DNA from: Ceratothoa steindachneri
Taxonomy: Eukaryota; Arthropoda; Malacostraca; Isopoda; Cymothoidae
Direction of reading: 5' to 3'
Length of the DNA stretch: 64,000 nucleotides
Assembly (NCBI GenBank): GCA_963969495.1
Contig: OZ018323.1
Span: 81,230,919 to 81,294,918 of the forward strand
Shown here piece after piece: positions 1-12,925 of the stretch (position 1 is its first letter; each line of letters opens with the position of its first letter). Both the position numbers and the translations under genes were made by a program. The notes below the pieces were generated by a model. That model was not told the origin of the DNA. It did no database searches and was given only the letters and a program-made list of their open reading frames with translations.

Positions 1-614
1 GCACTCGCGCAGGGCAGCTTGTGCAACTCTGGCCTTGTGGACCTTGATGACGTTGAAGTCGATCATGGGGCGTGAGGTTTCTAGGGACCCAACGGGCAGA
101 GACCTTGGTCATGGCCAAATTGATGTTGATAACACTTCCATGTGATATTCCAAGTTTTCGCTCGATTTCTTCGACCTTCACCCGTCGATTTTCGAGGATG
201 ATCCTCTCCACACGGGCGACATTGTCCTCGTTGGTCACGTCTGACGGGCGTCATGGACGGGGATCATCTTCAAGGGACTCACAACTATAGCGGAACTCCC
301 TATTTCAGCGAGCAATGGTTGTATAGGAAGGGGCAGTGTCGGTGTACACTGCAACCATACGTTCATGGATCTCTTTTGCAATCTTGCCTTCCTTAGTCGA
401 AAATTTGATCACTGCGCGGTGCTCAACCTTCTCCATTGTTGAAAAATTTGTGACTGACGATCTGCGATCAGCTACTGCTTCTTAAATAGACGAGGAAGGA
501 GCGTGCGGCTGCAGGTTCTGACTTGTCATAACTTTTCCTAACACCCCCACAAACAACCATCCCCCTTCCTCTGTTTTGCCCTACCGATTCGCAAAACCTA
601 TTGACCGCCCCTCG
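1..614 (-). mobile_element. mariner element, 5' part, cut by window edge (copy 1)
   Basis: This is the 5' end of a mariner-type DNA transposon read on the minus strand. The terminal repeat ends at 614 next to a TA at 615-616. The transposase start codon is the complement of 434-436. The N-terminal helix-turn-helix part (starting MEKVEH, with SYTTIA and ISHGSV further on) can be followed leftward to the window edge, with at least one in-frame stop and a short deletion, so this copy is dead. Copies at 2352-2928 and 21263-21519 share the same 5' UTR almost base for base. The catalytic half would lie outside the window. Confidence 0.8.
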
Positions 615-1685
615 TAAATAGGCATAACTGCATGAATGCCACAATAAACACATGAATGAAAGAGGAACTGCAAAAACAAACAGAGATTAGGTGGCTCTCC
701 AGCTATCTGTACGAAGTTGAACGAATAAATGTGGAATAAAAGAGCTAAAAGCTATGGAACGAACCGAATAATAGAGGAATGCGTGATTCGAAATCCACAA
801 AAAGCAGTAGGTCCACAAAATTGAGTTGTTTCATTCTATCTATGTATCCACTACGAGAAGAAGGTCAACATGGATAAAATTCTATTCTCTTACTCTCTTC
901 TCTCATTTGGAATCTTATTCCTCCTTCTCCTCCTATTCTTCTTCCCCTTCATTGGCTGCCGGCGCCCTTGACCCACCCGGATGCATTTGGATCTTTTTGG
1001 AATGGCTATGGATCAGGTTGAAGAGTCAAGCGGGACAGCTCGCTACCCCTTCTCCTAGTCGGGGGAGAAGAGAGGGAGATGCCTATAAGGCGATGAATTT
1101 TTATCCCCTACTATCTTCTTGTTTTCATTGGACGGGCTAGATATCCTAAAGGGGGATCCAATCCTTATTTTCCTCACTCTTTCACGCTATAACTTACACT
1201 TACTTCCCTCTCTAAAAGGAACAAAAAACTCAACCACCACTGCACTCAGGAATACTTAAAAATATGGCAAATTATACCCCGGAAGGAATTCCGATATAGA
1301 TGCCCTAGGTAATGTGGGTGTGGAAGAAAAAGGAGAGAGAGAAGGAATTTTCCCCCTTGACCTTCCCAATTCGCCGTTGATCGCTCTAAATTCGTCTGCC
1401 CTATATACTGCGAAAATTAGCACAATGGAAAGACCATTAAGAGGACATCGCGGCTTCGCGCTATAGAACCTTATCGCGACCCAAAGCAATTAAGGAAGTC
1501 TGTTGGCGATGAATCTCTCTCCCCATCTAGATAATTTTGGGGTATATATTCGACACTTCGAAATTCATAAGCAGATTGTGTCTGAAGCCGCCGTCCAACA
1601 AGTAGGGGAGGTAGTAGCAAATGCTCCCGAGTACCATTGAAGGCTAACAAGCAAATAACAAGGAAAAACACACGAAGACTATGCG
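615..1685. other. no recognisable feature
   Basis: AT-rich sequence with C/T-rich patches. Short open frames occur on both strands, but none shows a family motif or splice context that I recognise. Confidence 0.5.
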
Positions 1686-1689
1686 AGGC

Positions 1690-2330
1690 AATCCGGGATA
1701 ACTTATGGTCGCTTTAATCAGAATTATTGATTCACCAACAGATATGTAGTAAACTGCAGCAGCAAACACGATGTCTAGAAATTAATCCCAATTAAGGGCA
1801 TCGAAACCCTGCAGAAGAGTCAGGCTAACGCCCAGAATTCCACCACAGATTACAGCTAATAGGAGCATGATATATCAAAAGATTGACCTATGTTTAGGCT
1901 TCCACTCAAAGAATAAAATCAAGGAAGAAATAGAGAAGAGCCACAGCAGCACGAGATACACGGAAGTCATTAAATTCAGCAATCAAAAACATGTTTTTAA
2001 ACTAGTGTGTACAACAAACGAAATGATAAAGAAAATATCACCGAATGAATTATTTCTATTTAGCCTGCGGATACCACCCGAACATATGGAAAGAGAAGCA
2101 TATTAATATACAATTATGCTTCAATCGTTACAAAATGGAGATCTATGTCACAAAACAGTGCCCAGAGATAGAACCTAGCTGTTGCAAAAGTGGATCCAAA
2201 AGCTTCTATTGGAGAGAAGGCAGCGAGACACAGAAGTAGTGCCTCACCTGTGGTCAATCCCATAGAATAATGGCAATAGCATGACCAAAATGCAAAGAAA
2301 TTATAGAACTTTTTCTTACCTGATCTTGCA
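1690..2330 (+). pseudogene. relic of LINE ORF1 (zinc-knuckle protein)
   Basis: A decayed copy of the ORF1 family present in full at 5346-6887. The stretch TEVIKF..KHVFK, then PPEHMERE, then a Cys-rich segment (QLCFNRYK, CPEIEPSCCKSGS, CLTCGQSH) parallels TEVIKFKEYTHVFKV, CPEQIERE and the three zinc knuckles of that protein in the same order. Stop codons and frame changes break it. It marks an older insertion of the same LINE family, and no ORF2 follows because a mariner begins at 2352. Confidence 0.6.
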
Positions 2331-2351
2331 GAAACCAACCATGAGTAAATA

Positions 2352-2928
2352 CGAGCGGCGGTCAATAAGTTTTGCGAATCGGTAGAGCAAAACAGAGGAA
2401 GGGGGATGGCTGTTTGTGGGGGTGTTAGGACAAGTTATGACAAATCAGGACCTGCAGCCGCATGCTTCTTCCTCGTCTATTTAAAAAGCAGTAGCTGATC
2501 GCAGATCGTAAGTCACAAATTTTCAACAATGGAGAAGGTTGAGCACCGCGCAATGATCAAATTTTTGACCAAGGAAGGCAAGAATGCAAAAGAGATCCAT
2601 GAGCGCATGGTTGCAGTGTACACCGACACTGCCCCTTCCTATGCAACCATTGCTAGCTGGAATAGGGAGTTCCGCCATGGTCGTGAGTCCCTTGAATATG
2701 AGCCCCGTCCATGACGCCCGTCAGACGTGACCAACGAGGACAATGTGGCCCGTGTGGAGAGGATCATCCTCGAAAATCGACGGATGAAGGACGAAGAAAT
2801 CGAGGGAGAACTTGGAATATCACATGGGAGTGTTATGAACATCATCCACGACAATTTGGCCATGACCAAGGTCTCTCATATCTTGTTTCCTTATATGCGA
2901 ATTGCAAAACTTATTGACTGCCCCTCCT
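2352..2928 (+). mobile_element. internally deleted mariner (copy 2)
   Basis: A 577-bp deletion derivative flanked by TA on both sides (2350-2351 and 2929-2930). The left end (GGCGGTCAATAAGTTTTGC) and the reverse complement of the right end (GGGGCAGTCAATAAGTTTTG) form the terminal inverted repeat. The N-terminal transposase reading frame starts at 2529 (MEKVEHRAMIKFL) and stops at 2712; the homologous frame then continues shifted (TNEDNVARVERII) up to about 2870. After that the sequence jumps to the 3' end, so the catalytic DDD domain is missing. It could move only with a transposase supplied from elsewhere. Confidence 0.8.
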
Positions 2929-2930
2929 TA

Positions 2931-4784
2931 GTTGTATAAACTTATCTAGACTGTTGTTTTTTTCGCGTATGTTGTGGTGTTTTATTTGTTAATATTAGTT
3001 TATAATGTAATTCTTCACTTTTCACTTTAGTTATATTAACTTTAGCTTTACTATTTCACTTTAATTACTCACCTTACACTTAACTTTTGTTTGAGGACCT
3101 CACCTTTTTATTCATTTCGGTTTCACTTTCTCTTTTTACAATTGAGTTTGCTATTATTCCACGCTTCACTTTTCTCACTTATCGATTAGTCGTTTTGTGA
3201 TAACTTAGGCCATTTCGGGTTAACTTCTTCGGGTATCGTATGTGAATTCTTTATTGGTTCTCATTGTTTTAATTTGATCGTTGTTGACTTCAATTTAAGT
3301 AAACTACGGATCTTCTTTAACTCTCAGCTGATCTCATCCGCAGGGCAATCGAGTGTTAAAGGGGTGTTCTTCACTGAAGATGGTTTGATGGTTTGGTTGA
3401 AGTGCTTCAGCTTTCCTTTATATATTCTCTGCCCATTTATTGATATTAATATTGAGTGGTTTCATTTCTCGCCCTCGATGTAGACTTCTTTGAGTTTTTT
3501 GCTCTCCTCTCCGAATGTTTCAAATTTAGTAGATAGCTTTGTTTTTAAACCTGTGGAGTTCATTTTTTATGCTTTTTCACTGGTGATTTGGGTGGGAGGA
3601 AATACGAGTACCTCACTTCCTAGTGCAATGTAAATTTTTGTTTTTTATACTTAACCCTCTTAGGCTGTATAGTAGGTTTAACATTAGAAGTGCCTTACTT
3701 TTTCTTCCTCATGTGATTTTTCTAGCCTCGATGTCATTTTAAATCCCCAAACTCTCCCCTTCGAAACCTAATGAGGCTCTGTCTGGAAACAGTTTAGAAG
3801 TTAAATGAGGCGCACCGCCTTCCACCAACATCCCAGGCCTGGCAACTCCTAAAGGAAAGGGGAGGGGTTTGCGGTATGTATATATATATTTTCTCTCTTT
3901 CACTTTCACTTCACTTTACTTGTTATCATTATTTTAGACTGAAGAAGGAATCAATTCACGTCCGAAACTAGTCTCTAGTCTTCAGAATAAAGTTTTTCGT
4001 TGAACTTCTCCTTTTTTTTTGTATATACACAAAGATCGATACTGAATGGAAGACTTACTTAGACGACTACATCGGCTTTCTTAGAATTTGGTCTCTCCCT
4101 CGCGTTACAGCTGTCTCAGGCCGACCATAACCGACTAGCCATTATAATAAAGATTAAGGGTGTATTGGTGTCTGACTAATTGACCTTTGGGGCAACATGA
4201 TGTCAAAATGAGAGCCAAAATTGTTCTAGACAGTCTAGGAAGCCATCAAAGGGATTTGTATAAATAAACACAATTCATGGTATGAGTAATAACCTATGAT
4301 TAATTATAAATAAACTATTTTGTATAGTTAAAAATCCAAGAATTTGTTTGCATCGGCAAAATGCTTGAAAATTTCAAGTTCTTTTTTAACTGACCATGTA
4401 GTGACTTTGGCTAAATTAAATTTATGGTTTCTGGATCGACTGTAGAGAACTTTACATTTTCCACATTGGCTAAAAATATTTATAGCGGTTTGGTGATTTA
4501 CTTTACTATTTGTAGTTACTTTTCATCCAAATTAAACGCAGTTGAAGTTATTTCCCCTTTCTGAGATTGGATCCCTTTCTTAATAATGACTTTCATAGTA
4601 TTAACAAATGTGATTGTAATTTTCATTATTCTTGTTCACGACAAGGTAGAATGGGTTTAAGCTTTTTCAACGAAAACGAAGGTTTTCTGAAGATACACCC
4701 ATTAATATGTTTGTCGAAAACAAGACTAGACGCTAAGTAAATTAGATCCAATTATCCATCCCAAAGAAACAAATGAAAATAATG
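2931..4784. other. upstream flank of the UGT gene
   Basis: T-rich, CACTTT-rich sequence with no supported gene. The 5' UTR or promoter of the UGT gene may lie here or further upstream, but I see no convincing TATA/Inr arrangement. A short palindromic motif lies at about 3938-3983, where CTGAAGA is followed by CGAAAC and closed by TCTTCAG. This is the tail type seen in some retroelements, and possibly a degenerate hammerhead core. Confidence 0.4.
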
Positions 4785-4798
4785 TATTTTCTTTACAG
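4785..4798 (+). promoter_or_regulatory. probable 3' splice acceptor before the UGT start codon
   Basis: A pyrimidine-rich stretch ending in TTTTCTTTACAG lies 19 nt upstream of the UGT ATG at 4818. It implies that the first coding exon starts at 4799, after an upstream non-coding exon or a trans-spliced leader. If so, the in-frame ATG at 4773 is intronic. That is one reason for choosing 4818; the other is that the signal peptide begins there. Confidence 0.5.
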
Positions 4799-4817
4799 CA
4801 ACAAACAACAGTTCATC

Positions 4818-4985
4818 ATGAAGTTCTCCGCGCGCTTAGTAAGTCTGCTGGTAGCGGTTTGGGCCCAGGGTACATTTTCTCCTTGTGACGCATCCAAGTT
4901 GCTGATGTTGATGACGACTGGAGGGAAGAGTCACTCAATTTTCTATAGCGCGATTGCGGAAGCTTTAGCCGAGAGTGGCCATGAG
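4818..4985 (+). CDS. UGT: UGT exon 1: signal peptide and N-terminal His
   Basis: Encodes residues 1-56. The hydrophobic stretch LVSLLVAVWA and a small-residue region near CDA suggest a cleavable signal peptide. LLMLMTTGGKSHSIF then begins the first beta strand and the catalytic-His loop, and the exon ends AESGHE. The donor GTATGG follows GAG at 4983-4985 in phase 0. Reading on past the donor gives a stop within about 11 codons, and exon 2 restores the expected GHE-ITIVAP sequence. Confidence 0.9.
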
Positions 4986-7900
4986 GTATGGGTGTACAAG
5001 CTCAGGTCTTGGCTATAATTTTTTATCTAGCATCTTACTTAAATAATAAACTATATAAAAATAACAACTATAAACAGCTAACAATTAAAGACACCCTAGG
5101 CGCCCTAAGAGAGGCCCATCTTCCATAGGGACCGAACGGACCACCTAAAATTAAAATATAGAATGGGGGAGGTCCTTTTCCTCATGAGACTCTATCATAT
5201 CACAATTTGTGGTGAAGGCACCAACCCGAGGATGAGGGACAAACGGTAGTATCCTCGCTTCTCACGGTCCACAAAGCTCCTTTTATTCTTTGCTCCTTTC
5301 ACCCCACATACCCTACATGAATATAACGACTATGATGACGCAAAAATGACGGACGACGCACTCAGGGTTAGCCTGAGGACTCTCCCCGAAAAGACAAAAC
5401 CCGATCGGGGGGACGTCTTCTCCGTGGCCTACAGCGAGCTCGACGTAGCTCTCGTTAGGCTTATAGATACGCCCTTAGGATACACGGCAATATGCCAGAA
5501 TGAAAAGAACGCGGAGGTTCTGGCCTCTGCCAAGGCCGACTCCGTCTTCAAAGTAATTAACCTGACCCCAAAGATCCCTCCCCAGATTCAGGCTCACCGT
5601 AGTGTGGTCTGCCGTAGCCTAGACCCTTGGGTAGGGCACCACACCACGCCGGAAATTACTTCCGAAATCGAGGCCAACCACTCGTGGGCCAAGGTGACGG
5701 AAGTAATAAAGTTCAAGGAGTACACCCATGTTTTCAAGGTTGTATTCCAAGACACCTCTATGGCCCAGAAAGCCAAAGAATCTGGCCTCCTCCTCTTCCA
5801 CGTCAGGGTCTGCCCTGAACAAATCGAAAGGGAGGAATTTACACAAGTACAAACATGCTTCAAGTGCTATAAGCACAATGAACATACGACGAAATCGTGC
5901 CCCCAAACTACCGATGTCTGCTCGGTGTGCAGCAGATCTGGCCACGTATGGCGTGAGTGCAGGTCCCAAACCAAAAGGTGCGTAAACTGCAAGGGCGAGC
6001 ACTCCGCAATGGCAATGTCTTGCCCCGCGAAAAAGGAGGCGATACGTAAAGAGAAACAGAGGAAAAGGGACGAGGAGGAAAAGAAAAGCAATATGTCTTA
6101 TGACAAAGTGGCAAAAGCGGCAGTGAAGGAGGCTTCTGCTCACCCTACCTTTCTTAAGGTGGAAAACGAGCAGTCGACAAAGATTATGTGTTGCATATAT
6201 TATGCACACATAGCCAACCTTACCAGACCTGGCTCCTTCAAGAAAGAGCTAAACCAGATGCTCCTTAAAAACGGTATGGACGAAATGTGGTTCCCGGAGA
6301 ACCCCCCATTAGAGGAAGTGCTACGCGTAAAAATGCAGCCCCCCCAAATCCCCAAACTGAGCGCCCCAGAACAACCCATCAAATCCCACAAAGTGAACAC
6401 AGAACCCACCAGCGTTCCCCCCCCAACACCAAACCCCTCCACTAAAGAGTTTGAAGAACCAGCAACCCCAAACTCCTCTACGGGAGCTGTAAAGAAATCG
6501 AAGTCCCGCCACTGTAGTCGCAGCAAACGATCGCCAAACCGTAAGGGGACGAGGTCAGCCTCGTCCTCCAAAGAGGATAACCATGCCTATCACGGCAAGA
6601 GGATCCACTTAAAAATTTACACCACCCATGATGCTCCCTTCCCGGAGGTCAATACGCCCAAGGACGTGAGTGACGGCGTGATGACGGGTCGCTACAAATG
6701 GGAATTCAGCGAAGACGTTCCCGAGAGGGTTGTCGAAGAGGCCCTCATTCTGGGAATGGTCCGGCTGAACAAAGAGGCTTTCGTTTCATTGACAGCCTCT
6801 GAGTTTAACAAAAAGAGATCCGGTAGATCCAGATCTCCTCCAGCCAGCCCCTCCACCCCCAAGAAGCTCGTAAACAGGACTGACTAATTGACAGACGATG
6901 GACAGACTAAAAAAGGACATAACAGTGTTACAATTCAACTCTGACGGTTGGATTGGTAAACAAGTGACTTACGGCAACGTTATACGACAGTGTGACCCTG
7001 ATATCGTTCTGATATCAGAACACGGACATCACTTGACACAAGTAAAGATGAAAATCTTTAACTACATCATCGTGTCAAAAAAACCACAGCCAGGAGCGTT
7101 TCGATGGCGTAGCCATCGCCGTCAAGAAGGGTATTCAGTTTAGGTCCCTCCCAGATTTGGACGAGTCTTATCTGTCAATCGAGGTCCAGACTACCCTGGG
7201 GCCACTGGTAGTGTCCACTGGGTACCAACCCCCAAGACAAGACTATATCCCGATGCACAATTTCTTCCAACTTTGTGCACATGGGAGAACAGTCCTATTC
7301 GGGGGAGATCTCAATGCCAGATGCTCGGAATCCGGATACACCGGAGTTACGAATAAGAAAGGGAGGAACTTGAAGCACCTTATTGGCGGAGGTATTGTTG
7401 CCCGCATTGGTTCTAACTTCCCCACCTATGTCACCGGAACCTGCGCGACGAAGCCGGATGTCATCCTGACCAGCCCGCAATTTCCTTACAATTACTTCCT
7501 GCAACCCGGTCCTTTGATCCCTAGCGACCACATATCTACCCTTATCAAGATATCCTCAAGTCCCATTCAAGTACCCGTCAGGATGAGGAAGTGCTTTGCC
7601 AGAACGAACTGGGAATAGTACCGCACCCTTCTCAGCGAGTTCAGACCCTTACCACTCGAAGAAGCCACCCTGGAAGAGATCGACCAGGAACTGGCTAGGT
7701 TAACGAAGGCAATAGTGGATGCGGACCGCGCAGCAATACCCAGAACATCATACAAAACGCTACCAGCACCAAGATGGACTCAGGAGTTATACAACTTAAC
7801 GGACGAATACAAAAGACTATTTGAAGAAATCAGTCAAACTGGCACTGACAGACTTAAAAGTAGACGCTTAAGAATACTAAGGACTGAAATGAAGAGACAC

Positions 7901-10900
7901 ATAACAGAACAACAGGAGGCCCTTTGGAACGACCTCGTTGACAAAATGGACGAAGAAGTGGACCCCCGAACCTTTTGGAACACCCTTTCAAGACTGAAGG
8001 GTAAGCCACCTGACCGAGACACACTCCTCAAGAAGGACGATGGGACGAAAATGACCCCAATGGAGACGGAAGAAGTGTTCAGGACCTTCTGGAAAGATGT
8101 GTTCTCCATCACACCAGAGGAAAATGAACTCTTTGACCAAGACTTCGAAGACCAAATACACGACCAACTAAGACCAATAGTGGACAGGACATACCCGTTC
8201 AACAACACGACAGCAGACAGAGACATGGCTGGTGACGGCCGAAAAATAACCGAAGACGAAGTCCTATCGACACTACGTGCCTTCAAGCAGAGAGCGCCAG
8301 GCAAAACCAACTTTACCAAGCTTAACTGGCTGAACGCCCCCCGTAACATCCTAGGGGGGCTGGTCAATGTTATGAACGCGTGCCTGAACGTGGGATATTT
8401 CCCTGACGAATGGAAGATCGCCAAAATGATCTTCATTCCAAAATCAGGGAAACCACCGGACGATCCAGCGAGTTTCAGGCCCATTTCCCTCCTCGAAGTA
8501 GCCGGCAAGGTCTTTGAAAAGATCCTTGCCAATAACCTCCATAACGAACACCAGCATGGATTCCGAAGGGGGAGGGGGACTGACACGGCCCTGGCCGTGA
8601 TCACGGAAAAACTGGCAAAGATCACAAGCCAGAAAAGGTACGCGGACCTGGTGCTCAGAGATGTTAAGAAGGCATTCGACAAAGTATGGAGGACTGGGCT
8701 CCAGTTCAAAATACTTAGACTTGGACTCAATCCAAGAATAGAAAAGATTCTATGCGACTATGTGACTGACAGAATAGCTTACATCCAAATTTTCGACCAC
8801 GCGGGACCTAACTTCGAGCTGGCTGCAGGCGTACCGCAAGGTGGGTGCCTAAGCCCCCTGCTGTACATCATCTACACCCTTGATCTTCCAAAACCGATCA
8901 GGGACGACTGCCTGTACGTTCAGTTCACTGACGACATCACCCAGATCACGACTGCCCCCTTCAAGAGTCCCGAACTCATGGCACAAATAACCGCCAGTGA
9001 GATTGACAATGTCAACAGGTTCGAGAGGAGATGGAAGATCGCCATGAACACCCAAAAGTTCAAGGTGATCCCATTCTTCCGTATGAGACAGGCCGACATC
9101 GTAACTGATGACGCCCGTATTCCATACAGCTCGGACGGGACAGTTCTAGGACTAAGGATAGGTAAAACTGGATACGGCGGCCACGTCACTAGGACGGCAG
9201 CGAGCGCGAAGGCCGAGCTGTCTAAGCTATTCAGATTCAAGAATCTGAACACGGCCAACAAGAAGAAGATCTACAACGTGCTCGTAAGATCTAAACTGCT
9301 GTATCCACCGATACCTATCTGCACTGGTTCTAGGAATAAGATGCAACTCCTCCAGAGAGTACAGAACAAAGGCGTACTCCTAATCACAAACACCAGGAGG
9401 AGAGATAGAAGGAGGCAGAGGGACCTACATCACATGATCCAAATGACCCCGGTCAATTTGGAACTGCAAAGTAGAGCCCGCAAGATCTGGGAGAAAATAC
9501 CACGACTCATGTCAGACGAGACCAGACGGAGACACATAGACATCCCACCCGATGACAGAAACCGTAGGAAACTACACTTCACCAGCAGCAAAGCGCAGAC
9601 CGAACGACAAGAAGTACCGATGTACACATAGGACTTTACCACGACAAAACAAAATAAAGACAACGTTAATAAACAAACAAAGACACAACACTTACGGAAA
9701 AAACCCGTAATACATACAAGAGAAGAACACGAGAGAAACAGAACAACGCCTACAAAGGCTTGAACGCTACATGAAGAAAGAAACAACATACACAAACATA
9801 AAAACAATCTAAGGATCACGAACAACAAAATAATGAACATAAAACAGAAATAACGCAAAAAGTAGCATAATCAAAACAAAACATCAAAAACCAAGAAGAA
9901 TACGAATAACACCCAGTATATATAGATAAAGCAATGAGTAACAACATCAAACTCAAATTCGCCTGCGATTCCCTATCACCAGGGATTTCCTCTCCCCCCC
10001 CCACTCTCTATCCTTTTCATCAGGGAAACCTATCCCTACCTATTATCTTCCACTATCATATGCATAGATGCATGCGTGAGTGCAGTTGCATTCTCATATG
10101 TGTGTATGTATTATTTTCCTTTTCAACACTTTTTATATCCAATGTCCAATGACATTCAACCAAAGTGTTGTGTACAAGTTGGGGAGGGGTGTAAGCAGAT
10201 AGGTTTGGGTGAGCATTCCATTAGGTGGAACTGCGTCCCGCGAGTGTGTCCGATTCGAAGACAACATAAAGTAATTTGACACCATCGATGAATTTGGGCA
10301 GAGGTCAATGGAAAAGGGTGGACCGCAATGACACATATTAATAAGTTCACGCACGCGGTTTCCCATTTTCTTTGCCATACAACGATATGCTTTGAGTTGA
10401 TCCATTGCATCTAGTCAGTCTGAGGCACACACTTTTTATTGCTATGCTGTTCATTTGTCTAAGATTATTGTGCTGTTTTCTGGTTATGGCTACATTTATA
10501 CTTATCGTTCTCTAGTTTAGGATGCATCTTTTCTTCAAATGAAATTACTTTTCTCATAGCCTTTTTAACCCGCTGTTCTATGAACTAAAATTTAGACACC
10601 ATCCAAACCAAATTTAAAGAAATATTTTGTGCAATTTTCATGGAAATTGAAGAAGTCTTTTCAAGAAAATTATTATTTTTTGGTATTTTCTCTAGTTTTG
10701 GATGCTGGTGTATGGTAAAAAAAAAAAAATGGAGGCAGTCTCCAGATGGTTCTACCATATCGCTTCAGGACTCCTTTAAGGAATCCAAAAAGGATCTGGT
10801 CTTTCTTTGGGAGTAGTGGAACTTTATCCCATCACTCCTATTATCTTTTGAGGGGACCCTGAGACAGCATCGTGAGGAGCTTAAGTCCGCAAAAGGCAGG

Positions 10901-12850
10901 GGAGCTAATTGTGATCGGCCTTGAGGGAGGAAACTTTGGTTAAGGGAAAAGCCCTTGTTGAGAAGGGATGGGTAAAGGGGAAGAAAGATTCCTTTGCCCT
11001 GAGACGTAGTCTTGATAACAGTTCCAATTTAATTAACCAATTTCATCGCTCATTCTTGTTTGTCTTTCAATTTCACGATTTAGTATTTGGATCCATTATT
11101 AAGTCGAGTAGCAAACACTGAGCGCCCTCTTCGGAAGCCCGATCTGGAGTAGGCGCCTCTGAATGGGTGGGTCTGGTTCAACTGGTTTGGTACCACTCGG
11201 GACTACCTTTGGCTGGTTGGGGCATAAAAATTAGTAAAGAAAGGAGAGGGCAGTAGAACGGGTAAAGGGAGGGCAAAGTACAATCGTGTTACACCCCCCC
11301 CCCCTCCACCTACACACATACAACCGGGGTAAAGAAATTGAGATGGCTCCCTCTTCCCAACTCGGCCTCGACTGGGGCTGAGTGGATGAAAGCTGGTCAG
11401 CGACTAGCCTTCAAAATTAGCCGCCTGCTAAGAAAGATGGGCTCTGAGAAAGTGCTTGATAGAAAGTGTCAAAAAGAAAATACATAGAAATGTAATGAAC
11501 GAATAAAGCCAAGAGGGTGCATTGGGGCAGGGAGGGTGTTCCGCTCCTTCAGGTACTAGGTGTTACAGACTACACACAAGATCCCTTTGCGGTGCTGGGC
11601 CCTGAAAGAGTCACGTAAACAAATGAAAACAGAAGAGCACAAAAAAGGATACTCGGACAAACAAACTGGCCTGCGGATAGACTGACAACGGTGCAAATGA
11701 GCGCATGGATATGTAAAATCACGGGGAAGGTGTAAGAGAGTTTAATGAAGCAAAATTACAAAGATATTTAAGGGGATATTTAGCCTCAGCTTGATGAATA
11801 ACATTAAGAGCCACTATTGTTGTTGAAACAACCATTTTGTCAGATAACATAAGATAGCTAAGTCAGAACTAGTTATCAGGGTTGGTTGGTAATTTGTTGC
11901 CTTTGGGAAACCTGAATCTTACGCTTGTGTGTTGTCTGGCATAGGTTTTCTCTTCTTCCTAACATAGTAGACACAGTTATACTTCATCTTTGAAGGAAGC
12001 AATACCATTGCTTAATTTAATCCTTCCAAAATATGGAAAAGGAAAGCTGTGATGGTTGAGGTCCACGCCGGGACCTCCAATGTGCTAAATTGAGGGCGGT
12101 GCAGAGGATCCAGTAACTATTTGTATGAGTCAGAAGGTGGTCACGATGGTACGGCGGCTCGGAAACCTCACTCTAAGCATTCTGATAGGAAAATAATCCC
12201 GAATTTGTCACGGATATCCAGGTTGTCATTGCCAACGTTCCTGGGAAGTCAACGATATTCATAGCCAGGAAAAAGGGACTACTATTTCTAGAAGACGATA
12301 AAGGGAGAGGTTCTGTCGCAGAAAATGAAGGACAAGCGGAAGGAATTGTAGCAAAGCTTTTGAACAAAATGAACGCTCCCCCAAACCTGGCATGCTTTGG
12401 TCCTTCTCAAACGAGAAAGAACTTTCGTCAGGACAAGGCGGTGAACTCGCAAAACAACCGCTGGCTTGCTGTGATCCCAAAATATGTACTGAGTGTAATG
12501 AAAAGCAAGTTCCCGGTCCAGATCATGATGGTTGGGGCGGTCAGTAGCGAGGGCCAAGTTGTGCACGCGTTTATTTTCTAAAAGGGCATCAGGATCAAGA
12601 ATAGATATATATAAAATATCTGGGGGATTTTGAGTTGAATGAATCAAGGAAGTGGCCGCTGGATAGCCATAAGGATTTCAGCAGGACTTTGCACCATGCT
12701 ACAAAACAGGAGGACTCAGCCTTGGCTTCCAGACAATTTCTTCGGACACATCACTCCGAACATCTGACCTCCCAACTCGTCAGTATGTAACCCCACGGAC
12801 AATTATATGTGGGACATGGTAAAGAGAACGAAAAAGAGAGAGAGAGCGAA

Positions 12851-12925
<75 letters not shown>

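Larger units (their letters stand above)
5086..9945 (+). mobile_element. I/Jockey-like non-LTR retrotransposon, nearly full length
   Basis: A two-ORF LINE inserted in UGT intron 1 in the sense orientation. It has a 5' UTR from roughly 5086, ORF1 (5346-6887), an ORF2 with endonuclease and reverse transcriptase (6898-9631), and an A-rich 3' UTR of about 300 nt. No RNase H domain or poly(A) tail is evident. The ends are approximate because I could not identify a target-site duplication. GC content is well above the flanks, consistent with a fairly recent insertion. ORF2 carries one frameshift and one stop, so this copy is not autonomous. The relic at 1690-2330 shows that the family has more than one copy. 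Confidence 0.85.

Noticed and set aside
4773..4817. An in-frame upstream ATG extending the UGT N-terminus by 15 codons
   Set aside because: It lies before a strong splice acceptor at 4797-4798 and adds a polar stretch before the signal peptide.
5594..6571. Several long minus-strand frames opposite LINE ORF1
   Set aside because: Shadows of a high-GC coding strand; no domain and no independent start context.
7834..8730. 298-codon minus-strand frame inside the LINE
   Set aside because: Antisense of the reverse transcriptase coding region with no motif of its own.
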